DNA from: Chloroflexota bacterium
Lineage (GTDB): Bacteria > Chloroflexota > UBA11872 > VXNJ01
Direction: 5' to 3'
Assembly: GCA_026707405.1 (NCBI GenBank)
Contig: JAPOWW010000010.1
Location: forward strand, 1-64,000
Length of the DNA: 64,000 nucleotides
Each line of letters begins with the position of its first letter. Position 1 is the first letter of the stretch. A program made the translations under genes and the position numbers. Positions 44,007-53,241 of the stretch are shown in pieces. The notes under the pieces are model-generated. The model was not told the origin of the DNA and searched no databases. It saw nothing but the letters and a program-made list of their open reading frames with translations.

Positions 44007-44240
44007 CAGTCCAGGTACGCCGAATCAGACGCATTTGCCGCCGGCGAGGTTCCCCGACCGCATACCAATAAAGGTGCCCGGCCAGCTTGATGCACATCCC
44101 GCCTCATCGTCAGTTGCCGGGCAGGGCAGTTCGTACGGAACCGCCCTGCGTTGGCAAGCGCCGCCTCATGCGAGTACCATCGCAGCAAACCAGCGGCGTC
44201 CGTAATCGATGCCCAGGATAGGAAGTCAAGGGGGGCAACG

Positions 44241-45206
44241 GTGGCAGAAAACAAACGTGTGGCTTACTTCAACGGCGAGATCGTCCCTGAAGAGGAGACG
44301 CGAGTCTCGATCTGGGATGCCGGGGTGCGTTCCGGCGAGTGGGTCTTCGAGTCCACGCGCACTTTCAATCACAAGTGTTTCAGGCTGCGCCACCATCTTG
44401 AGCGTCTTTACGCCTCGATGAAGGTAATCGAGATCGACGCCGGAATGACCATCGACGAAATGGAGCAAATCACTCTGGAGGTGCTCGACCTGAACTTGGC
44501 GACCATCGCCGCGAACGACGACTTCATGTTCAGTCACGATGTCTCCCGTGGAATGTCCAAGCCGTTCAACCTCGGACCCAACGACTCTTACGAGCGCACG
44601 ATCATCATCACGTACCTGCCGATGGGACCCTTTTCGCACGGGTATGTAGACTCGCTCGTGAACGGAGTCCAGGCCATCATCCCGCCGCAGCAGACCATTC
44701 CCGCGCGTCTGCTCGACCCGAAGATGAAAAACCGCAACCGGATCCACTATTCCACGGGGGCTAGACAGGCCGCCAGAATCGATCCCAAGGCCAATGCGAT
44801 ATTCCTCGACGAGGACGGCTATCTAACAGAGGGCGGCGGGGCCAACTTCCTGATCGTCAAGGGCAGGGACGTAATCTCGCCCGAGCCTAGGAACATCCTT
44901 CGTGGAGTCACTCGCGGCGCGATCCAGGATTGGGCGCCTCGCCTCGGCCTCAACTTCGTCGAGCGCAATATCGAGGCATACGACGTCCACACGGCTGACG
45001 AAGCGTTCTTCACGTCCACGCCTTACTGCGTGATGCCGTGCGTAATGCTCGACGGCGCGCCGATCGGCGACGGCAAGCCCGGACCCGTCACGGGAGAGCT
45101 GATGGGAGCGTTCAGCGAGGAGCTCGGCGTCGACGTCATCGAGCAGGCCAGGCAGCTCGCCGAGCCGTTCATGGAAAGCCCGCCCAAGGGGTCGCGGCCC
45201 TACTAG
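44241..45206 (+). CDS. class IV aminotransferase, paralog of 33887
   Basis: A 321-residue PLP enzyme starting at the GTG at 44241 with GGGGGG upstream. It matches the protein at 33887 in every block: SIWDAGVRSGEWVFESTRTFNH, DPKMKNRNRIHY (PLP Lys region), GGGANFLIVKGRDVISPEPRNILRGVTR and ADEAFFTSTPYCVMP. EEETRVSIWDAGV is a normal N-terminus. The 14-bp gap to the oxidoreductase gene shows an operon. Both may act on an amino acid or aminated sugar; the pairing with a Gfo/Idh/MocA enzyme is not found for the 33887 copy. Confidence 0.88.
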   Translation: MAENKRVAYFNGEIVPEEETRVSIWDAGVRSGEWVFESTRTFNHKCFRLRHHLERLYASMKVIEIDAGMTIDEMEQITLEVLDLNLATIAANDDFMFSHDVSRGMSKPFNLGPNDSYERTIIITYLPMGPFSHGYVDSLVNGVQAIIPPQQTIPARLLDPKMKNRNRIHYSTGARQAARIDPKANAIFLDEDGYLTEGGGANFLIVKGRDVISPEPRNILRGVTRGAIQDWAPRLGLNFVERNIEAYDVHTADEAFFTSTPYCVMPCVMLDGAPIGDGKPGPVTGELMGAFSEELGVDVIEQARQLAEPFMESPPKGSRPY

Positions 45207-45220
45207 GCGAGGGCCCCGGG

Positions 45221-46234
45221 ATGGCTGACCTCAGGGTCGGTTTCGTAGGCGCGGGCATTATCGCCAAAGCCCACGCCATCGCCTTGAACAGGATCGAAGG
45301 CGTCACGATCACCGCCGCCATTGACCCGCTCAAGGACCGCGCCGAAGAGCTGGTCGCCGAGTTCGGCGGCAAGGCGTTCACGTCGTTCGACGACGCCGCT
45401 GACGAAGTGGACGCGGTATGGGTCGGCACCCCGCCGTACCTCCACTGCGAGAACTCCCTCGCCGCCCTCGAAGCCGGAAAGCACGTCTTCGTCGAAAAGC
45501 CCATCGCGCTATCACTGGCCGACGCCGACGCGATGATCGAGGTGGCCGACCGCGGCAACCTCAAGCTCGCCGTCGGCGAGATGATCCGCTTCTATCCGGC
45601 CTACCGGGAGATGCGGCGCATCATCGATGCCGGTGAAATCGGCGACCTTGTCTCCGTATGGAGTCACCGTTATTCGAATTCCTCTTTGGATTTCGATCCC
45701 CAATGGCGCTGGGACCCAAAGAAGAGCGGCGGATTCGTCTTCGAATGGCAGACCCACGAGATAAACACCATCCGCTATCTCGGGGGCGAGGTCGTCTCCG
45801 TGGACGCCAGCGTCTACTACAGTCCCAAACTCCCGGAATACGACGTAACGGCTTACGCGTCCCTGGTCTTCGAAAACGGTTCAACTGGCCGCGTCGATGG
45901 AAGCGTTCAGTTTCCGTACTCGTTCGTCGAGCGCGGAGCGCTCGGTACGGAGGGAGCCGTCATCGCCCGCGACGACGAGACCCTCATGATCCACCGCCTC
46001 GACAGCGCCGCCCCCGAGGTCTACCGAGGCATCATCGGAATCCACGAAGGCGAGCATGGCCGCACCACGCTTCGCAGGGTGCTCGAAGACCGCGATTTCG
46101 TGGCGGCGATCCGCGATGACCGCCAGCCGTCGATGAACGGCAGGGAAGGCCGCGCCGACATCGAGGTCGCGCTGGCCATCCACGAGTCGTCGCGCGAAGG
46201 AAGGACCGTCAAGTTATCTCCCGGCGCCGGGTAG
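45221..46234 (+). CDS. Gfo/Idh/MocA family oxidoreductase
   Basis: A 337-residue NAD(P)-dependent dehydrogenase starting at the ATG at 45221. Rossmann fingerprint RVGFVGAGIIAKAHA at 4-18, signature FVEKPIALSLADADAM near 95, and the active-site helix region WQTHEINTIRYLGGE with the typical His. The body is complete and has VEKPxAL-type spacing like the other four family members in this window. It follows the class IV aminotransferase by 14 bases, so a deamination/dehydrogenation pair is plausible. The next gene is a TPP enzyme, 66 bases on. Confidence 0.88.
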   Translation: MADLRVGFVGAGIIAKAHAIALNRIEGVTITAAIDPLKDRAEELVAEFGGKAFTSFDDAADEVDAVWVGTPPYLHCENSLAALEAGKHVFVEKPIALSLADADAMIEVADRGNLKLAVGEMIRFYPAYREMRRIIDAGEIGDLVSVWSHRYSNSSLDFDPQWRWDPKKSGGFVFEWQTHEINTIRYLGGEVVSVDASVYYSPKLPEYDVTAYASLVFENGSTGRVDGSVQFPYSFVERGALGTEGAVIARDDETLMIHRLDSAAPEVYRGIIGIHEGEHGRTTLRRVLEDRDFVAAIRDDRQPSMNGREGRADIEVALAIHESSREGRTVKLSPGAG

Positions 46235-46300
46235 CCCGCCGGAAAGCCACCCGCGCGTGCCCCCTGTAGTTCCTGAAGTCAACGCTGCGAGTGACCCGGT

Positions 46301-47920
46301 ATGACCGGTTCGGACGCTGTCGCCCAAATACTCAAGCGCGAAGGGACCGAGTATCTCTTCTGTTTCCCCACGACGCCGATAATCGAGGCCTGCGCGCGAG
46401 TTGGCATCCGCCCCATCATCACGCGCACGGAGCGCACGCTCATCAACATGGCCGACGGATACTCCCGCGTTTCCAACGGCAACCGGCTGGGAATCTGCGC
46501 CGTGCAGTACGGACCCGGCCTCGAAAACGCCTTCGGCGGCATTGCGCAAGCCTACGCCGACTCCTCGCCGATTCTGGTGCTCCCGCTCACCGAGTATCAG
46601 ACTTTCGCCGACACAAAACCGGCCTTCGGCGCGGTCGAGCACTTCCGGGGAATAACCAAGTGGGTCGGGATGGTCAACCGCCGCGACCGCCTGCCCCAAT
46701 TCATGCGCCGGGCCTTCACGCTCCTCAGGACCGGACACGGAGCGCCGGTAGTCGTCGAAATCCCACGCGAACTCGCCACCGGCGAATACCCTTCAAACGA
46801 ACTGGACTACGAACCGGTCCCGGCCATGCGGACGATGGCCGACCCGGACTCCATTGAATCGGCCGCTGACCTTCTCGCCGCCGCTCGCCGTCCCTGCATA
46901 ATCGCCGGACAGGGTGTGCTGTACGCGACCGCCGCACGCGAACTGACCCACCTGGCCGAAACGCTCGGCGCGCCGGTCGCCACGACCCTCATGGCCAAGA
47001 GCGCATTTCCCGAAACGCACCCCCTGTCTCTCGGCGTCGCCAACAGGAGCGAGGGCATCCCGGGGCGCGTCCTGGAACGCAGCGACGTGATCCTCGCCAT
47101 CGGCGCCAGTCTCTCCGAGGGCCTGATGCTCGCGCCACTCCCGCCTAACAAGCAGTTAATCCATTCGACGGTTAACGAATACGACATAAGCAAGACCTAT
47201 CCCCCCGCCGTCCCGCTGCTCGGCGACGCGAAGCTGGTTGCCGGACAGCTTCTCGACGCCCTGCGCGACCGCCCGTCCGACAGCGACGAATCTCCACGCG
47301 CTTCAATCAGACGCGAGATTGAAGCAGATAGGCAGTCGGAGCTTGAACGATGGCTGCCCGTCTTCACGTCGGACGACCAGCCCATACGTCCCTACCGGAT
47401 CATGTGGGACCTCAACAATCTGGTTGACCGTGACAACACGATCGTCACCCACGACTCCGGAATGCCCCGAAGTCAGTTCGTCTTCACCTATCAGGCCACG
47501 GCGCCGCGCGGCTATATCGGATGGGGAAACTCGACCCAGCTCGGGACCGGGCTCGGTCTGGCAATGGGCGCCAAGCTCGCCGAGCCTGAGAAGCTTGTCG
47601 TAAACGTCATGGGCGACGCGGCCTTCGGCATGGCCGGAATGGACATCGAGTCTGCCGCCCGGCTGCGCATCCCGACCCTCACCATCATTCTGAACAACTC
47701 CATCATGGGCGGTCACGACCGGGTGATGCCCGTCGCCACTGAGAGTTACGGCTCGGCGTATCTATCGGGCGATTACGCCGCCGTCGCTGCCGATCTCGGC
47801 GCTTACAGTGAAAAGGTATCCAAGCCCGGTGACGTAATCCCGGCGCTCAGGCGAGGAATCGGTAGTACTAAGGAAGGCATACCCGCCGTGCTGGAATTCA
47901 TCACGGCGCACGAGCAATAG
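46301..47920 (+). CDS. thiamine pyrophosphate enzyme (acetolactate synthase/decarboxylase type)
   Basis: A 539-residue TPP enzyme. The activating Glu lies in TRTERTLINMADGYSR (about 42-57). The TPP/Mg motif VVNVMGDAAFGMAGMDIESAARLRIPTLTIILNN, read in parts, has GDA...NN in place. APVATTLMAKSAFPE marks the middle domain. The exact reaction, such as a 2-keto acid decarboxylation or ligation, cannot be told. A second copy downstream (49022-49285) has been cut to a remnant. The stop is 17 bases before the acetamidase gene, so the two are an operon. Confidence 0.88.
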   Translation: MTGSDAVAQILKREGTEYLFCFPTTPIIEACARVGIRPIITRTERTLINMADGYSRVSNGNRLGICAVQYGPGLENAFGGIAQAYADSSPILVLPLTEYQTFADTKPAFGAVEHFRGITKWVGMVNRRDRLPQFMRRAFTLLRTGHGAPVVVEIPRELATGEYPSNELDYEPVPAMRTMADPDSIESAADLLAAARRPCIIAGQGVLYATAARELTHLAETLGAPVATTLMAKSAFPETHPLSLGVANRSEGIPGRVLERSDVILAIGASLSEGLMLAPLPPNKQLIHSTVNEYDISKTYPPAVPLLGDAKLVAGQLLDALRDRPSDSDESPRASIRREIEADRQSELERWLPVFTSDDQPIRPYRIMWDLNNLVDRDNTIVTHDSGMPRSQFVFTYQATAPRGYIGWGNSTQLGTGLGLAMGAKLAEPEKLVVNVMGDAAFGMAGMDIESAARLRIPTLTIILNNSIMGGHDRVMPVATESYGSAYLSGDYAAVAADLGAYSEKVSKPGDVIPALRRGIGSTKEGIPAVLEFITAHEQ

Positions 47921-47937
47921 CGAACGGAGAGCATCCA

Positions 47938-48855
47938 ATGGCCGTCCACATATTCGAGCCGGAAACGTACTACTCCACGCTCGGCTCGCATCCTCCCGTG
48001 CTGGAGGTCGATCCCGGTGACACCGTCTCCACCACTACCGTCGATGCCGGTGGAGGCGATAGAAACGGCGACTTCTGCGGTGTTTCGGGAAATCCCCAGA
48101 CCGGCCCCTTCGCCGTTCGCGGCGCCGAGCCGGGCGATACGCTGGTGGTGAAGATCGACCGACTGTGGCCCAACCGTCCCAACGGATTCACAAGAGCCCA
48201 AATCGCACCGAACGTTGTCGACTTCGGTTACGAACCGGCTTTCGACGATACGGTAGACCGCGCCTGGTGGAGTCTCGATCTGGAGACCGGCGTTGCCAGA
48301 CTCTCAACTCCGCGGAACCGCGTGGGCGGCATCAAGCTTCCGCTAAAACCCATGCTCGGCTGCTTTGGCGTCGCGCCCGAGCGCGGCCAGGCAATCTCTA
48401 CCGCGACCTCAGGACCGAACGGCGGGAACATGGACTATCGCGGCTTCGTCGAAGGGGTGACGGTCTATTTCCCCGTGTTCGTTGAAGGAGCGCTATTCCA
48501 CCTTGGCGATGGCCACGCTGTCCAGGGCGACGGCGAAATCGTGGGTACCGGCATCGAGACCTCGATGGACGTGACCTTTACCCTCGACCTCGTGCGCGGG
48601 CACTCAATAAGCTGGCCGCGCGCTGAAGACGACAGGTACATCATGGCCGTCGGCAACGTCCGGCCGCTGGATCAAGCCGTCCAGCACGCCACAACCGAGT
48701 TGATTCGATGGCTCTGTGGCGGCTACGGGCTGACGGAGCGCGAAGCGCATCTTTTGCTTGGCCAGTGCATCCGGTACGAGGTTGGCAACGTCTACGACCC
48801 CGCCTATACGATGGTCGCCAAGGTCGAAAAGAGCCTCCTCGCCCCGTTCAACTAG
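47938..48855 (+). CDS. acetamidase/formamidase family protein
   Basis: A 305-residue amidase that releases ammonia from short amides such as formamide or acetamide. GNPQTGPFAVRGAEPGDTLVVKI, the metal-site-like MLGCFGVAPERGQAISTATSGPNGGNMDYRG (read in parts), LGDGHAVQGDGEI and EAHLLLGQ are the family hallmarks. AACGGAGAG lies upstream of the ATG. A close paralog follows at 49303 after a scar region. Together with the TPP enzyme it may convert an amide-bearing intermediate. Confidence 0.92.
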   Translation: MAVHIFEPETYYSTLGSHPPVLEVDPGDTVSTTTVDAGGGDRNGDFCGVSGNPQTGPFAVRGAEPGDTLVVKIDRLWPNRPNGFTRAQIAPNVVDFGYEPAFDDTVDRAWWSLDLETGVARLSTPRNRVGGIKLPLKPMLGCFGVAPERGQAISTATSGPNGGNMDYRGFVEGVTVYFPVFVEGALFHLGDGHAVQGDGEIVGTGIETSMDVTFTLDLVRGHSISWPRAEDDRYIMAVGNVRPLDQAVQHATTELIRWLCGGYGLTEREAHLLLGQCIRYEVGNVYDPAYTMVAKVEKSLLAPFN

Positions 48856-48877
48856 GCAGGCGCCAAAAGCCCTCCAT

Positions 48878-49025
48878 CTATTCGACTTCATATCCGGGCT
48901 GGCCTTCACGCACGACAATCGCCGTATTGGCGGGCAAGTCGCCCGGGACCGTCGCTTCTCCCGTGGTCGGCCACGTCACGTTTACTTGCGCCACGCCGTC
49001 CGCTCCGGTTCCAAGTCCAGAATGC
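48878..49025 (-). pseudogene. 3' fragment of the permease/FG-GAP/ASPIC gene
   Basis: The minus strand encodes HSGLGTGADGVAQVNVTWPTTGEATV and further residues ending in VVREGQPGYEVE and a stop, matching the end of the 50245-53199 gene with small changes. The fragment covers about 49 codons and is cut at about 49025, exactly where TPP-enzyme sequence begins on the other strand. Confidence 0.88.
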
Positions 49026-49285
49026 TCGACGCGCCCGTCGCCACGACCCTTATGGCCAGGAGCGCCTTTCCCGAAACTCATCCGCTGTCCGTGGGCGTCG
49101 CCACTGAGATTCACGGCTCGGCGTATCTATCGGGTGATTACGCCGCCGTCGCCGCCGACCCTGGCGCTTACAGCGACAAGGTATCGGACCCCGGTTAGGT
49201 AATCCCGGCGCTGAAGCGAGGAATCGGTAAAACTAGAGACGGCGTACCGGCCATGCTGGAATTCATCACGGCCCACGAGCAATAG
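49022..49285 (+). pseudogene. remnant of a second TPP-enzyme gene
   Basis: The plus strand encodes APVATTLMARSAFPETHPLSVGVA and then, joined directly, TEIHGSAYLSGDYAAVAAD and on to ITAHEQ with a stop. It matches two parts of the 46301 gene with 696 bp missing between them (equivalent to 47035-47730 removed, with CGTCGCC at both ends). An in-frame TAG (49196-49198) sits in place of the GAC in GDVIPAL. Non-functional. Confidence 0.88.
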
Positions 49286-49302
49286 CAAACGGAGAGCATC
49301 CA

Positions 49303-50223
49303 ATGGCCACTCACGTATTCGAGCCGGAAATCTACTACCCCACGCACGGATCGCATCCGCCGGTGCTGGAAATCGATCCAGGCGACACTGTCTCCACCAC
49401 CACCGTCGACGCTAGAGGAGGCGATAAGCACGGCGAATTCTGCGGCGTTGCCGGGAATCCGCAGACTGGCCCTTTCGCCGTTCGCGGTGCCGAGCCGGGC
49501 GACACGCTCGTCGTGAAGATCGATGAGCTCTGGCCCAACCGGCCGGACGGGTTCACGGGAGTGCGAATTGCCCCAAACGTTACCGATTTCGGTTACGACC
49601 CTACATTCGACGACGACGCCGCCCCTACGGCCATCTGGAGTCTCGATCTGGAGGCCGGTATCGCGACGCTGGCCACACCGCGCAACCGCCTCGGCGCTAT
49701 TGAACTTCCTCTAAAACCGATGATTGGCTGCTTTGGCGTCGCGCCCGAGCGCGGCCAGGCAATCTCGACGGCGACGTCTGGAACGCACGGCGGAAACATG
49801 GACTACCGAGGCTTTGGAAAAGGCGTGACCGTCTATTTCCCTGTATTCGTCGAGGGTGCGCTGTTTAGTCTCGGCGACTGTCACGCTACTCAGGGAGACG
49901 GCGAGATTGTCCTCAACGGCATCGAGACGTCGATGGACGTGACCTTCACCCTCGACCTTCTCAAGGGGCATTCGATCAGCTGGCCCCGAGCTGAAAATGA
50001 CGAATACATAATGGCGGCCGGCAACACGCGACAACTCGATCAGGCCCTTCGACATGCGACGACCGAGCTCGTCCGATGGATGTGCGACGGCTACGGACTG
50101 ACCGAACGCGAGGCGCACCTGTTGCTTGGGCAGTGCATCGAATACGACGTGGGCAGCGTCTACGACGCCGCTGGCACAATGGTCGCCAAAGTCGAAAAGA
50201 GTCTCCTGGCCCAGTTCAAATAG
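49303..50223 (+). CDS. acetamidase/formamidase family protein, paralog of 47938
   Basis: A 306-residue amidase nearly collinear with the 47938 protein: GNPQTGPFAVRGAEPGDTLVVKI, MIGCFGVAPERGQAISTATSGTHGG, LGDCHATQGDGEIV and EREAHLLLGQ all match. Differences are spread through both proteins and the reading frame is intact, so it has probably been kept for use. It arose from a tandem duplication with the TPP-enzyme remnant before it and the convergent permease-ASPIC gene after it. It retains the AACGGAGAG site before the ATG. Confidence 0.9.
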   Translation: MATHVFEPEIYYPTHGSHPPVLEIDPGDTVSTTTVDARGGDKHGEFCGVAGNPQTGPFAVRGAEPGDTLVVKIDELWPNRPDGFTGVRIAPNVTDFGYDPTFDDDAAPTAIWSLDLEAGIATLATPRNRLGAIELPLKPMIGCFGVAPERGQAISTATSGTHGGNMDYRGFGKGVTVYFPVFVEGALFSLGDCHATQGDGEIVLNGIETSMDVTFTLDLLKGHSISWPRAENDEYIMAAGNTRQLDQALRHATTELVRWMCDGYGLTEREAHLLLGQCIEYDVGSVYDAAGTMVAKVEKSLLAQFK

Positions 50224-50244
50224 GCGGCTGGCGCAAGCTCCCGT

Positions 50245-53199
50245 CTACTCGACCTCGTAGCCGGACTGGCCTTCTCGCACGACAATCGTCGAATTGGCGG
50301 GTAAGTCGCGCAGCACCGTCACTTCGCCCGTGGTCGGCCACGTCACGGTTACTTGCGCCACGCCCTCCGCTCCAGGCCCCAGCCCGAAATGCTCGGCAAG
50401 CTCGCTCTGTCCCAGGAAGTGACTGCGGACCCCGATCTCGCGGATCTGGGGGACTGCTCCGTCGTTCACCACGACCGACAGCTTGGCGCCTATTCCGGCG
50501 GTATTCGCGCTCTCGCCAACCACTCTAATCCGAAGCCACGGATTGGCGTTGCCGCCGTCGTTGCGATATAGCCGCGACACGCTCCCATTGTTGACGGCGA
50601 ACAGGTCGAGGTCCCCGTCGTTGTCGTAATCGAACGTAAGCAGCCCCTTGCCGGCGGCCGCCTCGGTTAGGCCGACGCTCTGGGAGATTTCCGTCATCAC
50701 CCCGTTTCCATCATTCCGCCACAGTCGCGAATAACCCAGGTCCACGTCCGAGGGCGACTCCGACTCGCGCATTCCGTTCACCATCGCCAGGTCCAGATCG
50801 CCGTCGTTATCGAAGTCGAAGAATATGGCCCCCCACCCCCAGCCGCCGTCCCGAACGCCGGCCTCGTCGGTCGCGTCGCTGAAAACGCGGTTGCCGTCAT
50901 TCCTATATAGCCGGTTGCCCGTCGCCGTCCAGGGATCGCACCCGGACGACAGCTGGCAGCGTTCGAATTCGTGGAACGTCGACGACACGAACCAGTCCAG
51001 GTCGCCGTCGGCGTCATAGTCCCCGAAAGTCGACCCCATGCCGTTCTTGTCCGAACCGATCCGAGCGGCGATCGTGCCGTCGGTGAACGTCCCGTCGCCG
51101 TTGTTCCAGTACAAACGCGTCGTCCCGAAATCCGACGCCACCGCCAGGTCCGGCCATCCATCAGCATCGAGGTCGGTAAACGCCGAGGCGAACGAGAATA
51201 CTCCCGTGGGCGAAGGTCCCGTCCAGGGGCCGGAAGAGCCAACCCCCTCCCCGCTCGTGCCTCCCACGACCTGCGATTGCACATCGTCCATTACCACTCC
51301 GGCCTCGACCGTCACGTCTTCGAAATGCCCCGGAGCCGCCGCCCCGCGGTTGCGCAGCAGCCGCGCGTGCGCGAGCGCGCCCTCCGCAAGCAGCGACTCC
51401 GATCCCCACTCCGTCACGTGCATGTCCAGCCAGCCGTCCAGGTCGTAATCGCCGACCCCCACGCTGTAGCCGATATGCACCTCGGAAGTGGATATCGACG
51501 CGCCGCGCTCGACCGCCTCCTCGGTAAACCGGCCCGAACCGTCGTTGATGAAAAGGTAGAACCGCGTATCTGCAATCGTCGTCACGTAGAGGTCCATGTC
51601 CCGGTCGTTGTCCACGTCGATCCAGGCCGCTCCATTAGAGCGAAGGTCGAACCGGTCCAGTCCTGCCCAGGCCGTACGGTCCTCGAACCGTCCCGCGCCT
51701 GTATTGCGGAAGAGGATGTCCGGCCCATCGAGCCGCGTCACGAATAGATCGACCAGTCCGTCGTTGTCATAGTCCGCCGCCGCCGCCCCTCCGCTCATCC
51801 TCTCCGGCAGACAGTATTGCTGTGGCAGATAACCGTCGGGCCCCTGATCGAGCAGGCATTCGCCCCTGGGGCGGAAGATGAATTGGTCGTAAATCAGCCC
51901 CGCCTCTTCGGTCACGTCGGTGAAGATCACGGGGCCCGAAGGCACGGCGGGAGCTTCGACGGATCTCGCCGGGTCCGAGCCGGATTTGAGCCCCGCCAGC
52001 ACCGGACCGGTCACGACGCTGCTCATTAGCAGAACGCCCAGACCTCCAACCACTCCAAACCCCCATGTCGCCGCACCCAATGCCACGACCGCCCGCTTGG
52101 GTATCGCCTTCGCAAGACCCCAAAACGTAAAAGGACCGGCCGCGGCCGCGGTGAACAATAGAGTCGCCGCCGGGCCCGAACCCATCCCTGCCAGCAACAG
52201 AGCCGCCACGAGCGGGATTTCGAACATGAGCGGAACGTTTATGAGGATGCCGATGGTCGCCGCCACGGCCACCCCCTGAATGTTGTCGCCGAGCATCGAA
52301 GGCACGATCCCGGGATTGACCCATTGCAAGACGAGACCGGTGACAAACGCCGCCGCCACCATAAGCGGCCCCAGGCGAACCGCGTAGCGGGCGCTTATAG
52401 CCGCCCAGTCGCCTAGACCCTCTCTCAGTGCTTGCTGCCAGGTCGAATCGTCCGGAGCTGGCTGTTCCAGTCGCGCGTCACGCTCCAGCCGCGCCTTCGC
52501 CCGCCTTCCAATTGCCATGGCCACGAGCGGACCGACCAGCAGCCCGGCCGCAATCCCCAGCACTATCCTCGATCCCGTCAAGAGCGGAGTGAAGACTATT
52601 GCGGTCATTACTAGCGCCGGCAGATTCAGGGTCGACGATCCTTGAAGGATGCCCAGCGATGCCTCTATCCCTGCGCCCCTCCTTCGGAAGGCCGAGCTTA
52701 TGGGCACGATGCACGCCGAGCAGAGCGTCATCGGCGTTCCAATCGCCAGACCGGTAAGCGCTCCCCTGAACCCTTTTCTGGAGATTCCGGGTGTGGCCGA
52801 CCGGGGGAACAAAAACGCCTCCGTGATCCCCGCGGCCAGAATGGCGAAGATCATTCCCGCCGCCACCAATTCCAGGTAGGTCAGCGAAAACTTCCACCAG
52901 CCCGAAATGAACGATTCGTTCGGTTTGCTTTCGAGGCAGAAACCCTGGAAGCATCGCGTGGTTTCCGCCGTGGCCGCGACCATGTCCTCTTCGACGATAT
53001 CCAGCTTCGGAACCCGATTGAATGTCAGGAATAGCCCGAGCATGACCGCGAAGATGGCCAGCCCGAGGATTCGCTTCTTGTTGAATGCCAGCGCCAGGCC
53101 GCGCGGCGCGCGCAATGAGCCGTTCCTAAAGTCGGTTACCGCTCCAAGTCGATTGTTGAAAATTCGAACCAACTCCTCGAACGGATCAATCGCCGCCAA
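50245..53199 (-). CDS. permease (DUF318-like) fused to FG-GAP propeller and ASPIC/UnbV domain
   Basis: A 984-residue fusion. Residues 40-435 contain eight or more hydrophobic helices and a DUF318-type permease signature with Cys160 and Cys163 in GLAIGTPMTLCSACIVP and a GSSTLNLPALV segment, as in predicted ArsP-like permeases. Residues 445-870 hold seven FG-GAP/VCBS repeats (DYDNDGLVDLFV, DVDNDRDMDLYV, DYDLDGWLDMHV, DLDADGWPDLAV, DYDADGDLDWFV, DFDNDGDLDLAM, DYDNDGDLDLFA), enough for one seven-bladed calcium-binding propeller. The last 95 residues are an ASPIC/UnbV-like domain. The start is a TTG at 53199 with no strong RBS. The fused protein may couple transport and extracellular adhesion or sensing. 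Confidence 0.85.
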   Translation of the reverse strand: MAAIDPFEELVRIFNNRLGAVTDFRNGSLRAPRGLALAFNKKRILGLAIFAVMLGLFLTFNRVPKLDIVEEDMVAATAETTRCFQGFCLESKPNESFISGWWKFSLTYLELVAAGMIFAILAAGITEAFLFPRSATPGISRKGFRGALTGLAIGTPMTLCSACIVPISSAFRRRGAGIEASLGILQGSSTLNLPALVMTAIVFTPLLTGSRIVLGIAAGLLVGPLVAMAIGRRAKARLERDARLEQPAPDDSTWQQALREGLGDWAAISARYAVRLGPLMVAAAFVTGLVLQWVNPGIVPSMLGDNIQGVAVAATIGILINVPLMFEIPLVAALLLAGMGSGPAATLLFTAAAAGPFTFWGLAKAIPKRAVVALGAATWGFGVVGGLGVLLMSSVVTGPVLAGLKSGSDPARSVEAPAVPSGPVIFTDVTEEAGLIYDQFIFRPRGECLLDQGPDGYLPQQYCLPERMSGGAAAADYDNDGLVDLFVTRLDGPDILFRNTGAGRFEDRTAWAGLDRFDLRSNGAAWIDVDNDRDMDLYVTTIADTRFYLFINDGSGRFTEEAVERGASISTSEVHIGYSVGVGDYDLDGWLDMHVTEWGSESLLAEGALAHARLLRNRGAAAPGHFEDVTVEAGVVMDDVQSQVVGGTSGEGVGSSGPWTGPSPTGVFSFASAFTDLDADGWPDLAVASDFGTTRLYWNNGDGTFTDGTIAARIGSDKNGMGSTFGDYDADGDLDWFVSSTFHEFERCQLSSGCDPWTATGNRLYRNDGNRVFSDATDEAGVRDGGWGWGAIFFDFDNDGDLDLAMVNGMRESESPSDVDLGYSRLWRNDGNGVMTEISQSVGLTEAAAGKGLLTFDYDNDGDLDLFAVNNGSVSRLYRNDGGNANPWLRIRVVGESANTAGIGAKLSVVVNDGAVPQIREIGVRSHFLGQSELAEHFGLGPGAEGVAQVTVTWPTTGEVTVLRDLPANSTIVVREGQSGYEVE

Positions 53200-53241
53200 T
53201 CATCGCGAGCAGCATGACTCCCAGGGCCTTGCGCCGCCCGG

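Noticed and set aside
48758-49198. A new 146-codon gene across the acetamidase/remnant junction
   Set aside because: It joins an out-of-frame tail of the acetamidase gene, antisense of the ASPIC fragment and the TPP-enzyme remnant, and is explained by the duplication scar.
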